Positions 41,951-50,968 of a stretch of 64,000 nt of DNA are shown in pieces. The translations under genes and the position numbers were made by a program. Below the pieces are notes generated by a model. That model was not told the origin of the DNA and made no database searches. It saw only the letters and a list, made by a program, of their open reading frames with translations. Each line of letters opens with the position of its first letter. Position 1 is the first letter of the stretch. Origin of the DNA: Cyanobium usitatum str. Tous (GTDB lineage: Bacteria; Cyanobacteriota; Cyanobacteriia; PCC-6307; Cyanobiaceae); assembly GCF_963920485.1 (NCBI RefSeq), contig NZ_OY986431.1, positions 1,302,001-1,366,000 on the forward strand, written 5' to 3'.

Positions 41951-42243
41951 TGGGGTGAGACGCCGTGAACTTACTGCGCTGAATTGAGCAATGTCATGGG
42001 GTCAGCCGTAGACACGTTGGCCTGCGACTGATGCCTAAGGCGTACTGATGGATGGGTGCGTGAGGTCTGGGTCGATGGGTCGCACCTCAACCCGTAGCGA
42101 CCTCACACCCCCTTGTCAGCTGAACAACCTGCTGAGACAGAACAGCTGGCCCCTGCTCCTGTAAGTCCTTCTCAGCGGATTCTGATGTCGGTGCGAACCT
42201 CCATCAGCACGGAGGTTCTCCCACTAGCCCTTGAACCTTTGCT
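41951..42243. other. intergenic, no gene seen
   Basis: About 290 bases, GC-rich, with no frame or repeat that can be supported. Confidence 0.4.
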
Positions 42244-42558
42244 CGGCTGCTCCTAATTGAGCCCGATAGACCAGAAAACCACCCTATCTACGAATTTGAG
42301 CAGGCTGTGGTCGACCGTCTGTTTGAGGTTGCTGAGCCGGCCGACGTCGATCTTGTGGATGATGTGCGTCTGCTGAATCGCGACTAGGATTTACTCGGCG
42401 CTGCCAACCTTCAGGAAGACGTGGCCAAGGCCAATCGCCTGTGGGGCCTCAACCGGTGGCCACTGCAGACTTGGACTTGCGCCATTTGGGCCGCCCGCTT
42501 CTGCCCCATGAAGGAGAGGCCGACTGAACAGGTCGGCTCCAGCTGCGGCAGGACTTAG
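42244..42558 (+). pseudogene. decayed gene with one in-frame stop
   Basis: Frame 42244-42558 reads as natural protein (RLLLIEPDRPENHPIYEFEQ, then VADVDL-like acidic stretch, NLQEDVAKANRLWGLNRWPL) interrupted only by TAG at 42385-42387. No start codon is evident. Family not recognised. Confidence 0.5.
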
Positions 42559-42692
42559 CTGGACTAAGCGGCGTCAGCCCCCGCCATCTCTAGCTGGTGC
42601 TGGGCGGCGCTGATGGCCGTCGTTTGCGCTTGCCCCTCCCGGGTGTATGATTAAGAATAGACAAAAAATGACACGCGCTGCTCCCTACTCAA

Positions 42693-43469
42693 TTGCCCAT
42701 GGCTAAAACATTTTCTTTAAAATCCGACGACCCTCTGAAGTTCCTGTCTCAGGAAGAGTTCGGTAGTCGGGCCAGCATGGATGACAGTGACGACGATACT
42801 GGTGATGACAGCTCCTCAGGTTCCAGTCGCGATGATGACGACGACGACGAAGATGATGACGACAGCTCCTCGGGCTCTAGTCGCGACGACAATGACGATT
42901 TCGTGCTGATTGACGGTGTTTTCGTAAAGCTGCGAGGAGACGGCAGTGTTGACGACAGCCAGCCAGGTGGGCTGCGGGACGATTTCGTGCAGATTGACGG
43001 TGTCTTCGTAAAGCTGCGAGGAGACGGCAGTGTTGACGATTCTCAGCCAAACGGCTTGATCCCGGCAAACGGAGGCTTCAAGTTGCGTGGCGATGGCAGC
43101 ATTGACGACAGCCAGCCAGGTGAGCTGTGGATCGTGGGTACTCGTAAGGACGATCAAATCATTGGAACTGGCGTCACGCGTGAGTACCTGTATGGCCGCA
43201 AAGGATCTGACGACTTCATCCTGGGGAACCGCAAGGATCCTTACTACCAGGATGGTCGCAAGGATCGCACCTACGCGATTATGAAGGATTTCTCAGGAAA
43301 GGATGAGGTGATTCTGCATGGTTCGCGCTCTGATTACAAGTTCACACCGACTAAGGTGTCGGGGGTTAAAGGAACGGGCATCTTCTACAAAGATGATGAC
43401 GGAACTGATCTGATAGGGCTGATTGCTGGAAAGGGAAATCTGAGCAACGGCTCCCTGGGCTTCCTCTAG
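42693..43469 (+). CDS. Asp-rich repeat protein with RTX-like C terminus
   Basis: 258 residues, very acidic. Residues 28-68 are two blocks of Asp/Ser (DDSSSGSSRDDDDDDEDDDD type). Three repeats follow of the form VKLRGDGSVDDSQPGGL (about 73-145). The C-terminal 110 residues resemble the end of RTX/calcium-binding cyanobacterial proteins: GTRKDDQIIGTG, LYGRKGSDDFILG. No signal peptide is seen; type I-like secretion is possible. Calcium binding is inferred from the Asp/Gly pattern. A strong terminator follows. Confidence 0.7.
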   Translation: MPMAKTFSLKSDDPLKFLSQEEFGSRASMDDSDDDTGDDSSSGSSRDDDDDDEDDDDSSSGSSRDDNDDFVLIDGVFVKLRGDGSVDDSQPGGLRDDFVQIDGVFVKLRGDGSVDDSQPNGLIPANGGFKLRGDGSIDDSQPGELWIVGTRKDDQIIGTGVTREYLYGRKGSDDFILGNRKDPYYQDGRKDRTYAIMKDFSGKDEVILHGSRSDYKFTPTKVSGVKGTGIFYKDDDGTDLIGLIAGKGNLSNGSLGFL

Positions 43470-43507
43470 GGCACTCCCTGCCGATCAGCGGCCATGCAGT
43501 GAGGCGG

Positions 43508-43539
43508 CCATGGACGTGCATATGCGTCCATGGTCTTTT
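43508..43539 (+). terminator. Rho-independent terminator
   Basis: Stem CCATGGACG with CGTCCATGG, loop of 8, followed by TCTTTTC. Lies 39 bases after the Asp-rich protein gene. Confidence 0.8.
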
Positions 43540-43729
43540 CGTTTCTCTCAGCAATTGGGCGAGCCTCAATCGCGTTATCTTCCATTTTTTTCAGAGCCAG
43601 GTCTCCGCCTTCTGCTGCGTCATGCGCCGGCGCCGGGTTCAAATTGTGTTGGTCGTCATTGGGCGCTGTGGTTGCCATGGTGTGACCCCTAACTAGTCAT
43701 GCTGAGCGGCGGAAGAGAAAACCCATGGT

Positions 43730-44053
43730 TCAGCGGCTCTTGACGCAGTACCCACCTGATGAATACCAACCCAGGGGGCATCCCTTGCCGCTCTTTTGAA
43801 TCGCCTCGCGCTCGTTACTGGGGCTGCTGAGGCAGTAATTGCCAGATGAGTAAAACCCCAGCGGACAGCCGGCACCACTTTTCTCAATGGCGCCGCGGGT
43901 GTTACCACCAGAGCTCGGCACGCAGTAGCCGCCAGAGCTGTAATAACCCAGCGGGCAACTGCCCACTTTGGGCAGGGGTTGCACCGGTTGCTGGGCAAGG
44001 ACAGTGCTGGCACTCAGCAGCATCCCGGCGGCGACCAACAGGGCCTTACGCAT
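43730..44053 (-). CDS. exported protein with three CPLGYYSSGGYC repeats
   Basis: About 107 residues from ATG 44053. Signal peptide MRKALLVAAGMLLSASTVLA, then three copies of CPLG(Y/F/W)YSSG(G/N)YC at roughly 28-residue spacing separated by Ser/Gly/Lys linkers. Each unit probably forms one disulphide. No family name known to me. Its start overlaps the ribbon-helix-helix gene. Confidence 0.7.
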   Translation of the reverse strand: MRKALLVAAGMLLSASTVLAQQPVQPLPKVGSCPLGYYSSGGYCVPSSGGNTRGAIEKSGAGCPLGFYSSGNYCLSSPSNEREAIQKSGKGCPLGWYSSGGYCVKSR

Positions 44054-44216
44054 CGCTGGTGGGCTTTGCCAGTTCATCGAGCAGGCGGCTCACCAGGTCC
44101 CCACGGCTGCGCACTCCCCACTCCTTGCGCAAGTCATCCAGCCACACCACGGTGGATTGGCGCAGCTCAACGCTCATCCGCACATAGGGATCGTCACTGG
44201 AATCGCCTGGGGACAT
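44046..44216 (-). CDS. ribbon-helix-helix (CopG-like) protein
   Basis: About 56 residues from ATG 44216. VRMSVELRQSTVVWLDDLRK is the strand and first helix, GVRSRGDLVSRLLDELA the second, as in CopG/Arc-type DNA-binding proteins. It precedes and overlaps the repeat-protein gene, so it may autoregulate the pair or be an orphan antitoxin. Confidence 0.65.
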   Translation of the reverse strand: MSPGDSSDDPYVRMSVELRQSTVVWLDDLRKEWGVRSRGDLVSRLLDELAKPTSDA

Positions 44217-44605
44217 TTGCAGGTGGCTGGGAGTTCCAACGATCGGTCTGCTGCTGCTCTTGTGCAAGAGCAATGGGGGCAGACTTGAGCAACCAATAGC
44301 CGAGGGGCGACCGCGCGATGCCCACCAACACCCAGATGGAGCGCTGCATCTCCAGCGAGCGTGGTGCGCTGGTCTTCAGGTCACCGGAGGTGCAGCACCG
44401 CAAGCCAGGAAGGGTAGCGCCCCTCCGAGTGGTGTAACTCAGGCGGTCCTGTGACCCTTTCCGGAGGGTGAACAGATGCAGTCAAGGGGTGACTGCTTGG
44501 AAGCTGATTACTCAGCTCCGTTTATCCACTATGAACCCTGATCGCTGAATTGGAAACTCAGCGATCGATCTGTTCTGTGTAGATCGAGGAAGGATGTGTT
44601 GCGCT

Positions 44606-45862
44606 TCAGCTGGTGATTGCTGACGGCTGGGCAGTCGGATCAGCATCAGTGAGCTCCAGCGGCTCTTCTGGTTCCGGGATCTTGGCCATGGTCGCCTCGG
44701 AGAAGAACCGGCGGCGCTCCAGCTGCCATTCCTCCTGCTGCTCCAGCAGCTGGCTGCCCACCAGCCGCACGATCGCAGCGTCGTTGGGGAAGATGCCGAC
44801 CACGTTGGTGCGGCGTTTGATCTCCTTATTGAGCCGCTCGAGCGGGTTGGTGCTCCACACCTTGCGCCAGTGCTCCTGGGGAAAGTGGAGGAAGGCCAGC
44901 ACGTCGTCTCGGGCGGCGTCCATCACGGGCACAGCTGTCGGGAACTGCTTGCGGAGCATCTCGGTGACTCGCTGCCAGTGGGAGCGCACCTGATCGGGGG
45001 CCTGGATGACGAACACCGCTTTCATGGCAGCGGCCACCATGTCCTGGCCGGCTTTGGGCACATGGCTGAGCAGGTTGCGCAGAAAGTGCACCCGGCACCG
45101 CTGCCAGCTGCTGCCCTGGAACATGCGCTTGATCGCCGCCGTCAGCCCCAGGTGAGCATCGGAGATCACCAGTCGTGTGCCAGTCAAACCACGCTCTTTG
45201 AGCGAGCCCAGGAACTGGCGCCAGAAGCCCTCGGCCTCACTGTCGCCAACGGCGATGCCGAGGACCTCGCGGTAACCGAGGCCGTTGATGCCGATGGCGA
45301 CGACAACGGCCCTGGAACAGACCTGCATGTTGCAGCCCAGGCGGCCGTGGAGGTAGGTGGCGTCGAGGTAGAGGTAGGGGAAGCGGGCATGGTCCAAAGG
45401 CCGGCCCAGAAAGGCCTTCACCTGCTCGTCGAGTCCAGCGCAGATGCGGCTCACCTCCGATTTGGAGATGCCGCTCGCCCCTCCCAGCGCCTCCACCAGT
45501 GAATCGACCTTTCGTGTGGAGATGCCGCCGGTGTAGGCCTCCATCACCACGGCGTAAAGAGCTTTGTCGACCCTGCGGCGCGGCTCGAGCCAGTCGGGGA
45601 AGAAGCTGCCCTGACGCAGTTTGGGGATAGCCAGGCTGAGATCGCCCACCTGGGTGGTGAGCAGCCGCTGGCGGTAGCCGTTGCGGTGGGTGGAGCGCTC
45701 GTCAGGGCAGCGCTCATGGCGCGTGGCACCAATGGCCGCGGAGACCTCGGCTTCCAGCAGTTCCTGGAAGCCCCGGCGCACGATCTCAGGGATCAGGGCG
45801 CCAGCGGTGGTGCCCTCCATGAGCTGAGCCAGCTCGGAGGCGCCACTATGGGTAAGGGTCAT
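44606..45862 (-). CDS. IS256-family (mutator type) transposase
   Basis: About 418 residues from ATG 45862. DDE residues are visible: Asp in YLYLDATYLHGR, Asp in LVISDAHLGLTAAIKR, and Glu in WSTNPLERLNKEIKRR. The conserved HFLRNLLSHVPK and the N-terminal LMEGTTAGALIPEIVRRG match the family. The frame is intact, so it is potentially active. Confidence 0.92.
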   Translation of the reverse strand: MTLTHSGASELAQLMEGTTAGALIPEIVRRGFQELLEAEVSAAIGATRHERCPDERSTHRNGYRQRLLTTQVGDLSLAIPKLRQGSFFPDWLEPRRRVDKALYAVVMEAYTGGISTRKVDSLVEALGGASGISKSEVSRICAGLDEQVKAFLGRPLDHARFPYLYLDATYLHGRLGCNMQVCSRAVVVAIGINGLGYREVLGIAVGDSEAEGFWRQFLGSLKERGLTGTRLVISDAHLGLTAAIKRMFQGSSWQRCRVHFLRNLLSHVPKAGQDMVAAAMKAVFVIQAPDQVRSHWQRVTEMLRKQFPTAVPVMDAARDDVLAFLHFPQEHWRKVWSTNPLERLNKEIKRRTNVVGIFPNDAAIVRLVGSQLLEQQEEWQLERRRFFSEATMAKIPEPEEPLELTDADPTAQPSAITS

Positions 45863-45951
45863 GGTCTGTGTTCGGTTCGGTGGTAGTGCTCCGAACAGGG
45901 TCACAGACCGGCCCACCCATTGCCACAGCACAGACGTGAGGGAGGCGAGCC

Positions 45952-45978
45952 GTCAGCCCCGGCTACGCCGGGGCTGAC
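45952..45978. terminator. strong GC hairpin in the IS right end
   Basis: GTCAGCCCCGGC and GCCGGGGCTGAC are perfectly complementary around TAC. It may shield the transposase gene from outside transcription or be part of the transposon end. Confidence 0.55.
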
Positions 45979-46120
45979 CCCCCCGAGTTACACCACTTGC
46001 TGGGACGCCGCTGGCTGTTAATCCGCAGCCCGCTCCGGTGCCAGCGGAACAAGGACAACCCCAGGTGGATTGCTCGATAGATGGCCTGCTGGGTGGCTCA
46101 GTTTTCGATGTCGCCTGAAA

Positions 46121-46180
46121 GCCGCTAAGCGCACCTCACGGTCGGGCACCGGCATGGCGCTGATCTCGAGCTGCTAGGCA
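46121..46180 (-). pseudogene. fragment of a sigma-factor gene
   Basis: About 60 bases are roughly 80% identical to the 3' region of the sigma gene at 55044-55105 (GCGCACCTCACGG, then ATGGCGCTGAT, CAGCTGCT-like). An in-frame stop and lack of flanking similarity show it is a relic. Confidence 0.5.
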
Positions 46181-46608
46181 GCGGCGCGGACTGAAATGCA
46201 TTCCCGGTGCCTGCGCCGGTGCTTTTGATCGCCGTGGTTGTGCCATTGGTTGCGCGGCCCTGTCGCCTTCTGCGCTCGCGGAGCGGGCCGGTCCGATCAG
46301 GCTGGAGGGCAGCACTTTCAGCCAACGCCATGCTCCGCATCCACGGCGATCGCAACAGCCTGCTGGCAGCCCTTGCTGCCCACTGGGTCGACCAGCAACT
46401 GCAGATCCCACCGCCGCTCAAGCCGCAGGTGCGGCCGATCCGCCGAGGTGTTCCCGCCAGGCATTGATTAAGTAGATGGGATTTGCTCTTGGTGTAGATG
46501 AAGTCGGTCGGAGTCCGAAGGTAGTCGTGTGTCAGAGCGAATCGTCAGGTCTAAGGCCAACAAGTCACCAGTGCAGCCGCTGACTGGGGAATGAATTAGC
46601 GACTATTT
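46181..46608. other. region with no secure gene
   Basis: A rightward frame ending at 46467 contains a protein-like tail (MLRIHGDRNSLLAALAAHW from 46330), possibly the remains of a gene, but nothing recognisable. Together with the sigma fragment this suggests an eroded stretch next to the IS. Confidence 0.35.
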
Positions 46609-47400
46609 TCACGTCATGGACATGTAAATGTGCTCGTCGATGGTGAGCTGTGGCTCGCTGGTCGATGACCCTAGGGTCCAAGTAATGTCATCCCAGAATG
46701 TTGCTCGTTCCTGTTCAACACGGGTCCTTAAAGCGGCGACTTCGTCGAGCTTCAAGGGTTGGTGTTTGCAAAGCTCAATTACTATGTCTTCGGCTAAGGG
46801 GCCATGGCTGTCGCCATCCAAGGCAATGTGACGCTCGAGGTACCAGAGCAGAATTGGTGCATGCAGGGAGGCCCCCACCAATTGATCACGTAGTTCTCTA
46901 AACAGACCGGATACGAGTTGTTCCCGTCCGTAGCAGAAGGCTGCTGCAAGCAGGTGAGCCTTGGAGGACCTGATAACCAGCTGGGTGGCAGCCATGAAGC
47001 GTTGTGATGGCTGTGGGATCGCCGGGTGTTTCAGTGCGGCCTCCAACCCATTACTGGTGACAAGTTGGAGTAAGGCTTTGATCGGAGCCGTATCGGCGCC
47101 AACCTCCTCCATAGCCAGAAGATAAATTTCAAAGTGACTCAGATAACACGGGCCACCTAGTTGAACCGGCAGACAGTCGCATTCCTCTTCCGCAATGAGC
47201 TGATTGATCAAGCTGGCCGCACGCGGATGCGGCGAGGGCAGCCATGGAGACCCCGAGGGAGCCAGCTGCTGCTGGAGAGCTTTCAGCAGCAACATGAAAT
47301 CCCAAACGGCAAACACATGGTGCTGCATGAACAGACGCAGCTGTCCCATGGTCTGAATTGGCAGGGAGGCAGCCATTACAGAGGAAGCATCAGAGCCCAA
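46609..47400 (-). CDS. DUF3050 (haem-oxygenase-like fold) protein
   Basis: 263 residues with [20 protein letters not shown], the family's opening helix, then [32 protein letters not shown] and a late [20 protein letters not shown] with conserved His and Asp. DUF3050 proteins have a haem-oxygenase-like helical fold; activity unknown. It lies at the downstream end of the leftward Nit1C transcription unit. Confidence 0.82.
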   Translation of the reverse strand: MGSDASSVMAASLPIQTMGQLRLFMQHHVFAVWDFMLLLKALQQQLAPSGSPWLPSPHPRAASLINQLIAEEECDCLPVQLGGPCYLSHFEIYLLAMEEVGADTAPIKALLQLVTSNGLEAALKHPAIPQPSQRFMAATQLVIRSSKAHLLAAAFCYGREQLVSGLFRELRDQLVGASLHAPILLWYLERHIALDGDSHGPLAEDIVIELCKHQPLKLDEVAALRTRVEQERATFWDDITWTLGSSTSEPQLTIDEHIYMSMT

Positions 47401-47858
47401 GCTCTGTCAGACCAGGGAAGTTCTCAGGTCGCGGCCCATCTCCCCATGTGAATAGCCTGTCGCTTTCTTGAATGGGCACATCGTTAATACTTGCTTCGCG
47501 GCGTTGCATCAGTCCAGTTTCCGAGAACTCCCAGTTTTCGTTGCCGTGGGAGCGAAAAAAATCACCGGATTCATCGTGCCATTCATACTGGAAGCGCACC
47601 GCAATACGATTGTCGGTGTACGCCCACACCTCTTTGATTAGCCTGTAATCAAGTTCCTTAGCCCATTTACGCTTTAGAAACTGGAGAATCTGGTCGCGGC
47701 CTTGGATGAATTCCGCTGCGGTTTCGCCAGCGGCTGTCTTCTGTATAGGCCATGGCAACGGCCTGTGGATCACGGCCATTCCAGGCATTTTCAGCCATCC
47801 GAGCTTTCTGGATGGCGGTTTCAAGAGTGAATGGCGGGAAAGGAGGCTTGCTGGTCAT
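47390..47858 (-). pseudogene. DUF1348 / NTF2-like protein with a frameshift
   Basis: The start frame (from 47858: [20 protein letters not shown], ending DSRWRNRS) and the 3' frame ([20 protein letters not shown] to PGLTELGL) together give a full-length DUF1348 protein of about 155 residues. One extra base near 47717 breaks the frame between WRNR and AEF. Either a recent pseudogene or a sequencing error. Lies between MSMEG_0570 and the DUF3050 gene. Confidence 0.8.
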
Positions 47859-47890
47859 GGTTGTGTACTGAAGGGGTTGTTTCGCTGTAA

Positions 47891-48172
47891 TCAGGTATTA
47901 AGGGCGCTGATGCGAACATTCTCGCTAGCGCTGTAGTTGGCGATCTTTTTCTTCAGCTTCACTGCCTCCTCATCGGTGCGGGTGCAGGCAAAGCCATAAC
48001 GCGCTCGCACACGCTCAGAGGCCTCTTGCAAGGCGGCAAGAGCCTTCTGCTCCAGCTCGGCGATGCTGAGGGTGTCGCCGGGTTTGAAAAAGTCATAGAT
48101 CACCGTGGATGGGGAATAGAAACTGCTGGCGTCGCCATCAGGCCAGCACAGCTGAAGAACAACTTCGGGCAT
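47891..48172 (-). CDS. MSMEG_0570 family nitrogen-starvation protein
   Basis: 93 residues: [20 protein letters not shown], then [19 protein letters not shown] and [20 protein letters not shown]. This is the small conserved protein of the Nit1C cluster; function unknown. Last Nit1C gene of the leftward operon. Confidence 0.85.
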   Translation of the reverse strand: MPEVVLQLCWPDGDASSFYSPSTVIYDFFKPGDTLSIAELEQKALAALQEASERVRARYGFACTRTDEEAVKLKKKIANYSASENVRISALNT

Positions 48173-48240
48173 GAGAATGGTTTGTTTTTATTGGCTTTTG
48201 TGGGAGTGAAGACTGCGTTCTGCAGTGCGGGCAACGGCGG

Positions 48241-49233
48241 CTACGTGCTCATGGCCGCACTGAAGCCTGTGAGTGGTGTTGCGGCATTCCAAACCTGTTC
48301 GTTTTGTCCTTGGCTGATTAGCCATACGCCGGTGATCTCTTGGCTGAATTGGCCGATCTGGCAGTTGATCAGATTGCTGTAGGGCTGCAACATCCTCTGG
48401 AGATCAGAGAGCCTGTCTGATGGAACTGCCAACAGGAAGCCAAAGCTGGGAAAGCAGCTGAGCCACGCCAGCTCATCGACACCCGTGGGACGCTCCACGG
48501 CATCCCGAGCGATCTCGATACCCAGTCCACTGGCCTCGCAGAACATGGCCGCAGTGCCCACAAGGCCGCCCATGCTGATGTCCTTTGCGGCTCGGGTGAT
48601 CCCGGCCTGGCTTAGCTGGGGGAGCAGGCTCAGTTGGGTCTGCAGGCGCTTGGGATCAGCGCTGGTGGCTGCATCCCAGAAGGGGTAGTGGCGATAGAAG
48701 CTGCCGTCGCCATCGATCAGCAACACCAGGGCATCGCCCGCCTGCGCAGAGCGTGCCGAGAGAACCGGTCCCTCAGCAACACCCAACACAGCAACGGACA
48801 GCGCCGTGTAGGGGCTGTGGCTGTTGGTATGGCCACCCACCATCGGAATCGAAAACTTGTCACAGGCGAAACGCATCCCCTCCAGAAGCGGGGCGGCCGC
48901 CTCTTCCCCCACGCTCCAGATGCTGTTGACCAGCGCCAGTGGCCGGCCACCCATGGCGGCAATATCGCTGAGATTTACCAGCACAGCACTCCAGCCCGCG
49001 AACCAGGGGTCTTCATCCACCAGGTCCGGGTGCATTCCTTCACAGGCCAGCAGCAGCCCACCGCGCTGGGCCGGCAGGAGGGCTGCATCGTCGCCAAGCA
49101 GGGCAGCAACACCAAGATCAGGAAAGGGTTGGTGGGCGAAGACAGCTGCCGCTGCCTGGATGTCGCGTTTCGACTGCAGACCACTTAGCGCCCTGAGCTG
49201 GTCTGCCAGAACGGGGTGCTCGACCGTGTTCAT
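48241..49233 (-). CDS. AIR-synthase-like (PurM/SelD fold) protein of the Sll0787 family
   Basis: 330 residues. ATP-binding PurM-type features: LGDDAALLPAQRGGLLLACEG near the start, NLSDIAAMGGRPLALVNS, VGGHTNSHSPY, and AAKDISMGGLVGTAAM. Part of the Nit1C cluster; the substrate phosphorylated or cyclised is unknown. Its start overlaps the end of the N-acetyltransferase gene. Confidence 0.87.
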   Translation of the reverse strand: MNTVEHPVLADQLRALSGLQSKRDIQAAAAVFAHQPFPDLGVAALLGDDAALLPAQRGGLLLACEGMHPDLVDEDPWFAGWSAVLVNLSDIAAMGGRPLALVNSIWSVGEEAAAPLLEGMRFACDKFSIPMVGGHTNSHSPYTALSVAVLGVAEGPVLSARSAQAGDALVLLIDGDGSFYRHYPFWDAATSADPKRLQTQLSLLPQLSQAGITRAAKDISMGGLVGTAAMFCEASGLGIEIARDAVERPTGVDELAWLSCFPSFGFLLAVPSDRLSDLQRMLQPYSNLINCQIGQFSQEITGVWLISQGQNEQVWNAATPLTGFSAAMST

Positions 49234-49877
49234 ACCACCTGCATGCTGCAGGGACGCCGCTCTCCGGAAGGCAGGTAGTAGGGCAGATCAGCCTCCATCA
49301 GGTGATGACGGATGCCTTGAATCTCCAATTCAGCGATGGATGACCAGTGCAGCCTTTGGAAGAACCGCACGTTCTGGATCTGCACGGTGGCCAGAAAACG
49401 ATCGCAACCCCAGCCATTAGCCGTTGTGACCGCTTTCCAGATCAACCCTTTGCCGATCTGGTTGTGGCGGCGGAAGGCGTGATGAACGCCGAGGCGACCT
49501 CCGTACCAGAGACGGGGGCTCTGCTCCACGATCCGCACAACGCCGACCACTTGGCCGCCATGGTTTTCCCCGTGGTGCACAGCTGCGATCGGGTAAGCGC
49601 GCTCGTCAAGCTCATCGAGATCGCTGGTTTCAAAAAGGTGCTGCTCTTCGCAGAAGATCGCACTGCGCAGTTGCCAGTAACCATCTATCAAGGAGGATCT
49701 ATTCCTCAGCAGGTGAAACGAGAAGCGATCAGAGCTTGCCGTTGGGGAGAGTCGGAAATCATCGGCGTCGATACCGATGCCCCAACGCACCGAGGGAGTA
49801 AACGAGGCCGGAGCTGAACTGGGGCTTCGGCCGATGTCATGGCTACTGGGATCGATGAAGAACATGGAGGTCAACAA
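49230..49877 (-). CDS. GNAT-family N-acetyltransferase of the Nit1C cluster (Sll0786/MSMEG_0567 type)
   Basis: Up to 215 residues. The acetyltransferase core is seen: LRSAIFCEEQHLFETSDLDE, VVGVVRIVEQSPRLWYGGRL, RRHNQIGKGLIWKAV (CoA loop), FFQRLHWSS. In other genomes this domain is fused to the AIR-synthase-like protein; here they are separate but overlapping genes. Start uncertain within the first 30 codons. Confidence 0.82.
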   Translation of the reverse strand: MLTSMFFIDPSSHDIGRSPSSAPASFTPSVRWGIGIDADDFRLSPTASSDRFSFHLLRNRSSLIDGYWQLRSAIFCEEQHLFETSDLDELDERAYPIAAVHHGENHGGQVVGVVRIVEQSPRLWYGGRLGVHHAFRRHNQIGKGLIWKAVTTANGWGCDRFLATVQIQNVRFFQRLHWSSIAELEIQGIRHHLMEADLPYYLPSGERRPCSMQVV

Positions 49878-50968
49878 TCGGTTTCAAACAACGAAAGAGC
49901 TGAACAAGCGCCGCACTTCGCACATCCGGCGGCCATGGCTTCAGAGCTGATATCCGACTCCCTGAGCCGGGTCGCAACTGCGGAGTAGATCTCCACCATG
50001 AAGTCGGTGGATGGAGCGGGGTGGTCCTCGAGGGGAGTCCCCGAGATCGGTACGAAAGGAACCACAAAGGGGTAAACCCCCAGCTCAATCAGCTTTTTGC
50101 TGCAGGTGATCAGGGACTCGGCACTATCGCCGAGTCCGGCCAACAGGTAGGTGGAGACCTGGCCGCGACCAAAAACCAGCACAGCCTGCTCGAAGGCCCG
50201 GTAGTAGTCGTCGAGGGTGATCTCGGATTTGCCAGGCAGAATCCGGCGCCGTACCTCTGGCTCGACCACCTCCAAATGCATGCCAAGGCTGTCGACACCG
50301 GCCTGCTTCATGCGCGAGTACCAGATCGGATCTTCAGGTGGTTCGCACTGCGCCTGGATGGGAATATCCACCAGCTTTTTCACAGCCATGGCGGTTTCCG
50401 CCATCATTCGCGCCCCCCGGTCATCGCTGTTCGGGGTGCCGGTTGTCATCACGAGCTGCTTGATGCCATCCAACCGAACGGCGGCTTCTGCGACCTCCGC
50501 GATCTGCTCTGGTGTCTTGCGGACAATCGTGCGGGAATCCTCAAGGGATTGCTCGATGGCGCAGAACTGGCAGGAGTCGGTTCGATCGCGGAAGCGAATG
50601 CAGGTCTGAAGCAGGGTGGTGGCCAATACATCTCGCCCGTGCAGGAGCGCGATGGATCGATAGGGGGTGCCGTCGGCCGTGGAGAGGCTGTAGAAGGAGG
50701 GTTCGCTTGTGACAGCGACGGAACTCAGCGCCTCACTTGCACGGCTGGCGAGTGCGATGCCGCCCTGTGGATCGGCCTCCAAGCTGTATGGGGATGCCTT
50801 AGATGCCGCGTTGTAAACGGGCACCATCACGGTGGCGCCATCGATAGTGATAGCCCGGTGATCGGATGGACCGGCGCCTCCACGCCGGCCTTTGTTGCCA
50901 GGGAGTGAAGGGTCGGCAACGCCATGCACCTGCAGCTCCGTGATCAAGCGACCCAGTTCAGACATCAC
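49871..50968 (-). CDS. radical SAM protein of the MSMEG_0568 family
   Basis: 365 residues. The iron-sulphur Cys set appears as TCIRFRDRTDSCQFC, with nine residues between the first two Cys instead of the usual three. SAM-binding strand LVMTTGTPNSDD, and IQAQCEPPEDPIWYSRM, plus a Cys-rich end (AAGCAKCGACSALSLFETDC). Predicted to perform a radical reaction in the Nit1C pathway. Overlaps both neighbours by about 10 bases. Confidence 0.87.
   Translation of the reverse strand: MMSELGRLITELQVHGVADPSLPGNKGRRGGAGPSDHRAITIDGATVMVPVYNAASKASPYSLEADPQGGIALASRASEALSSVAVTSEPSFYSLSTADGTPYRSIALLHGRDVLATTLLQTCIRFRDRTDSCQFCAIEQSLEDSRTIVRKTPEQIAEVAEAAVRLDGIKQLVMTTGTPNSDDRGARMMAETAMAVKKLVDIPIQAQCEPPEDPIWYSRMKQAGVDSLGMHLEVVEPEVRRRILPGKSEITLDDYYRAFEQAVLVFGRGQVSTYLLAGLGDSAESLITCSKKLIELGVYPFVVPFVPISGTPLEDHPAPSTDFMVEIYSAVATRLRESDISSEAMAAGCAKCGACSALSLFETDC

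Larger units (their letters stand above)
44428..45997. mobile_element. IS256-family insertion sequence
   Basis: Encloses a transposase gene. Outer ends share AGTGGTGTAACTC (44428-44440) with its inverted form at 45985-45997; a second inverted pair, GGTCCTGTGACCCT (44445) and AGGGTCACAGACC (45897), lies inside. The right end is about 70 bp longer than the left and contains a strong hairpin, so the exact right boundary is uncertain. No clear target duplication seen. Confidence 0.75.
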
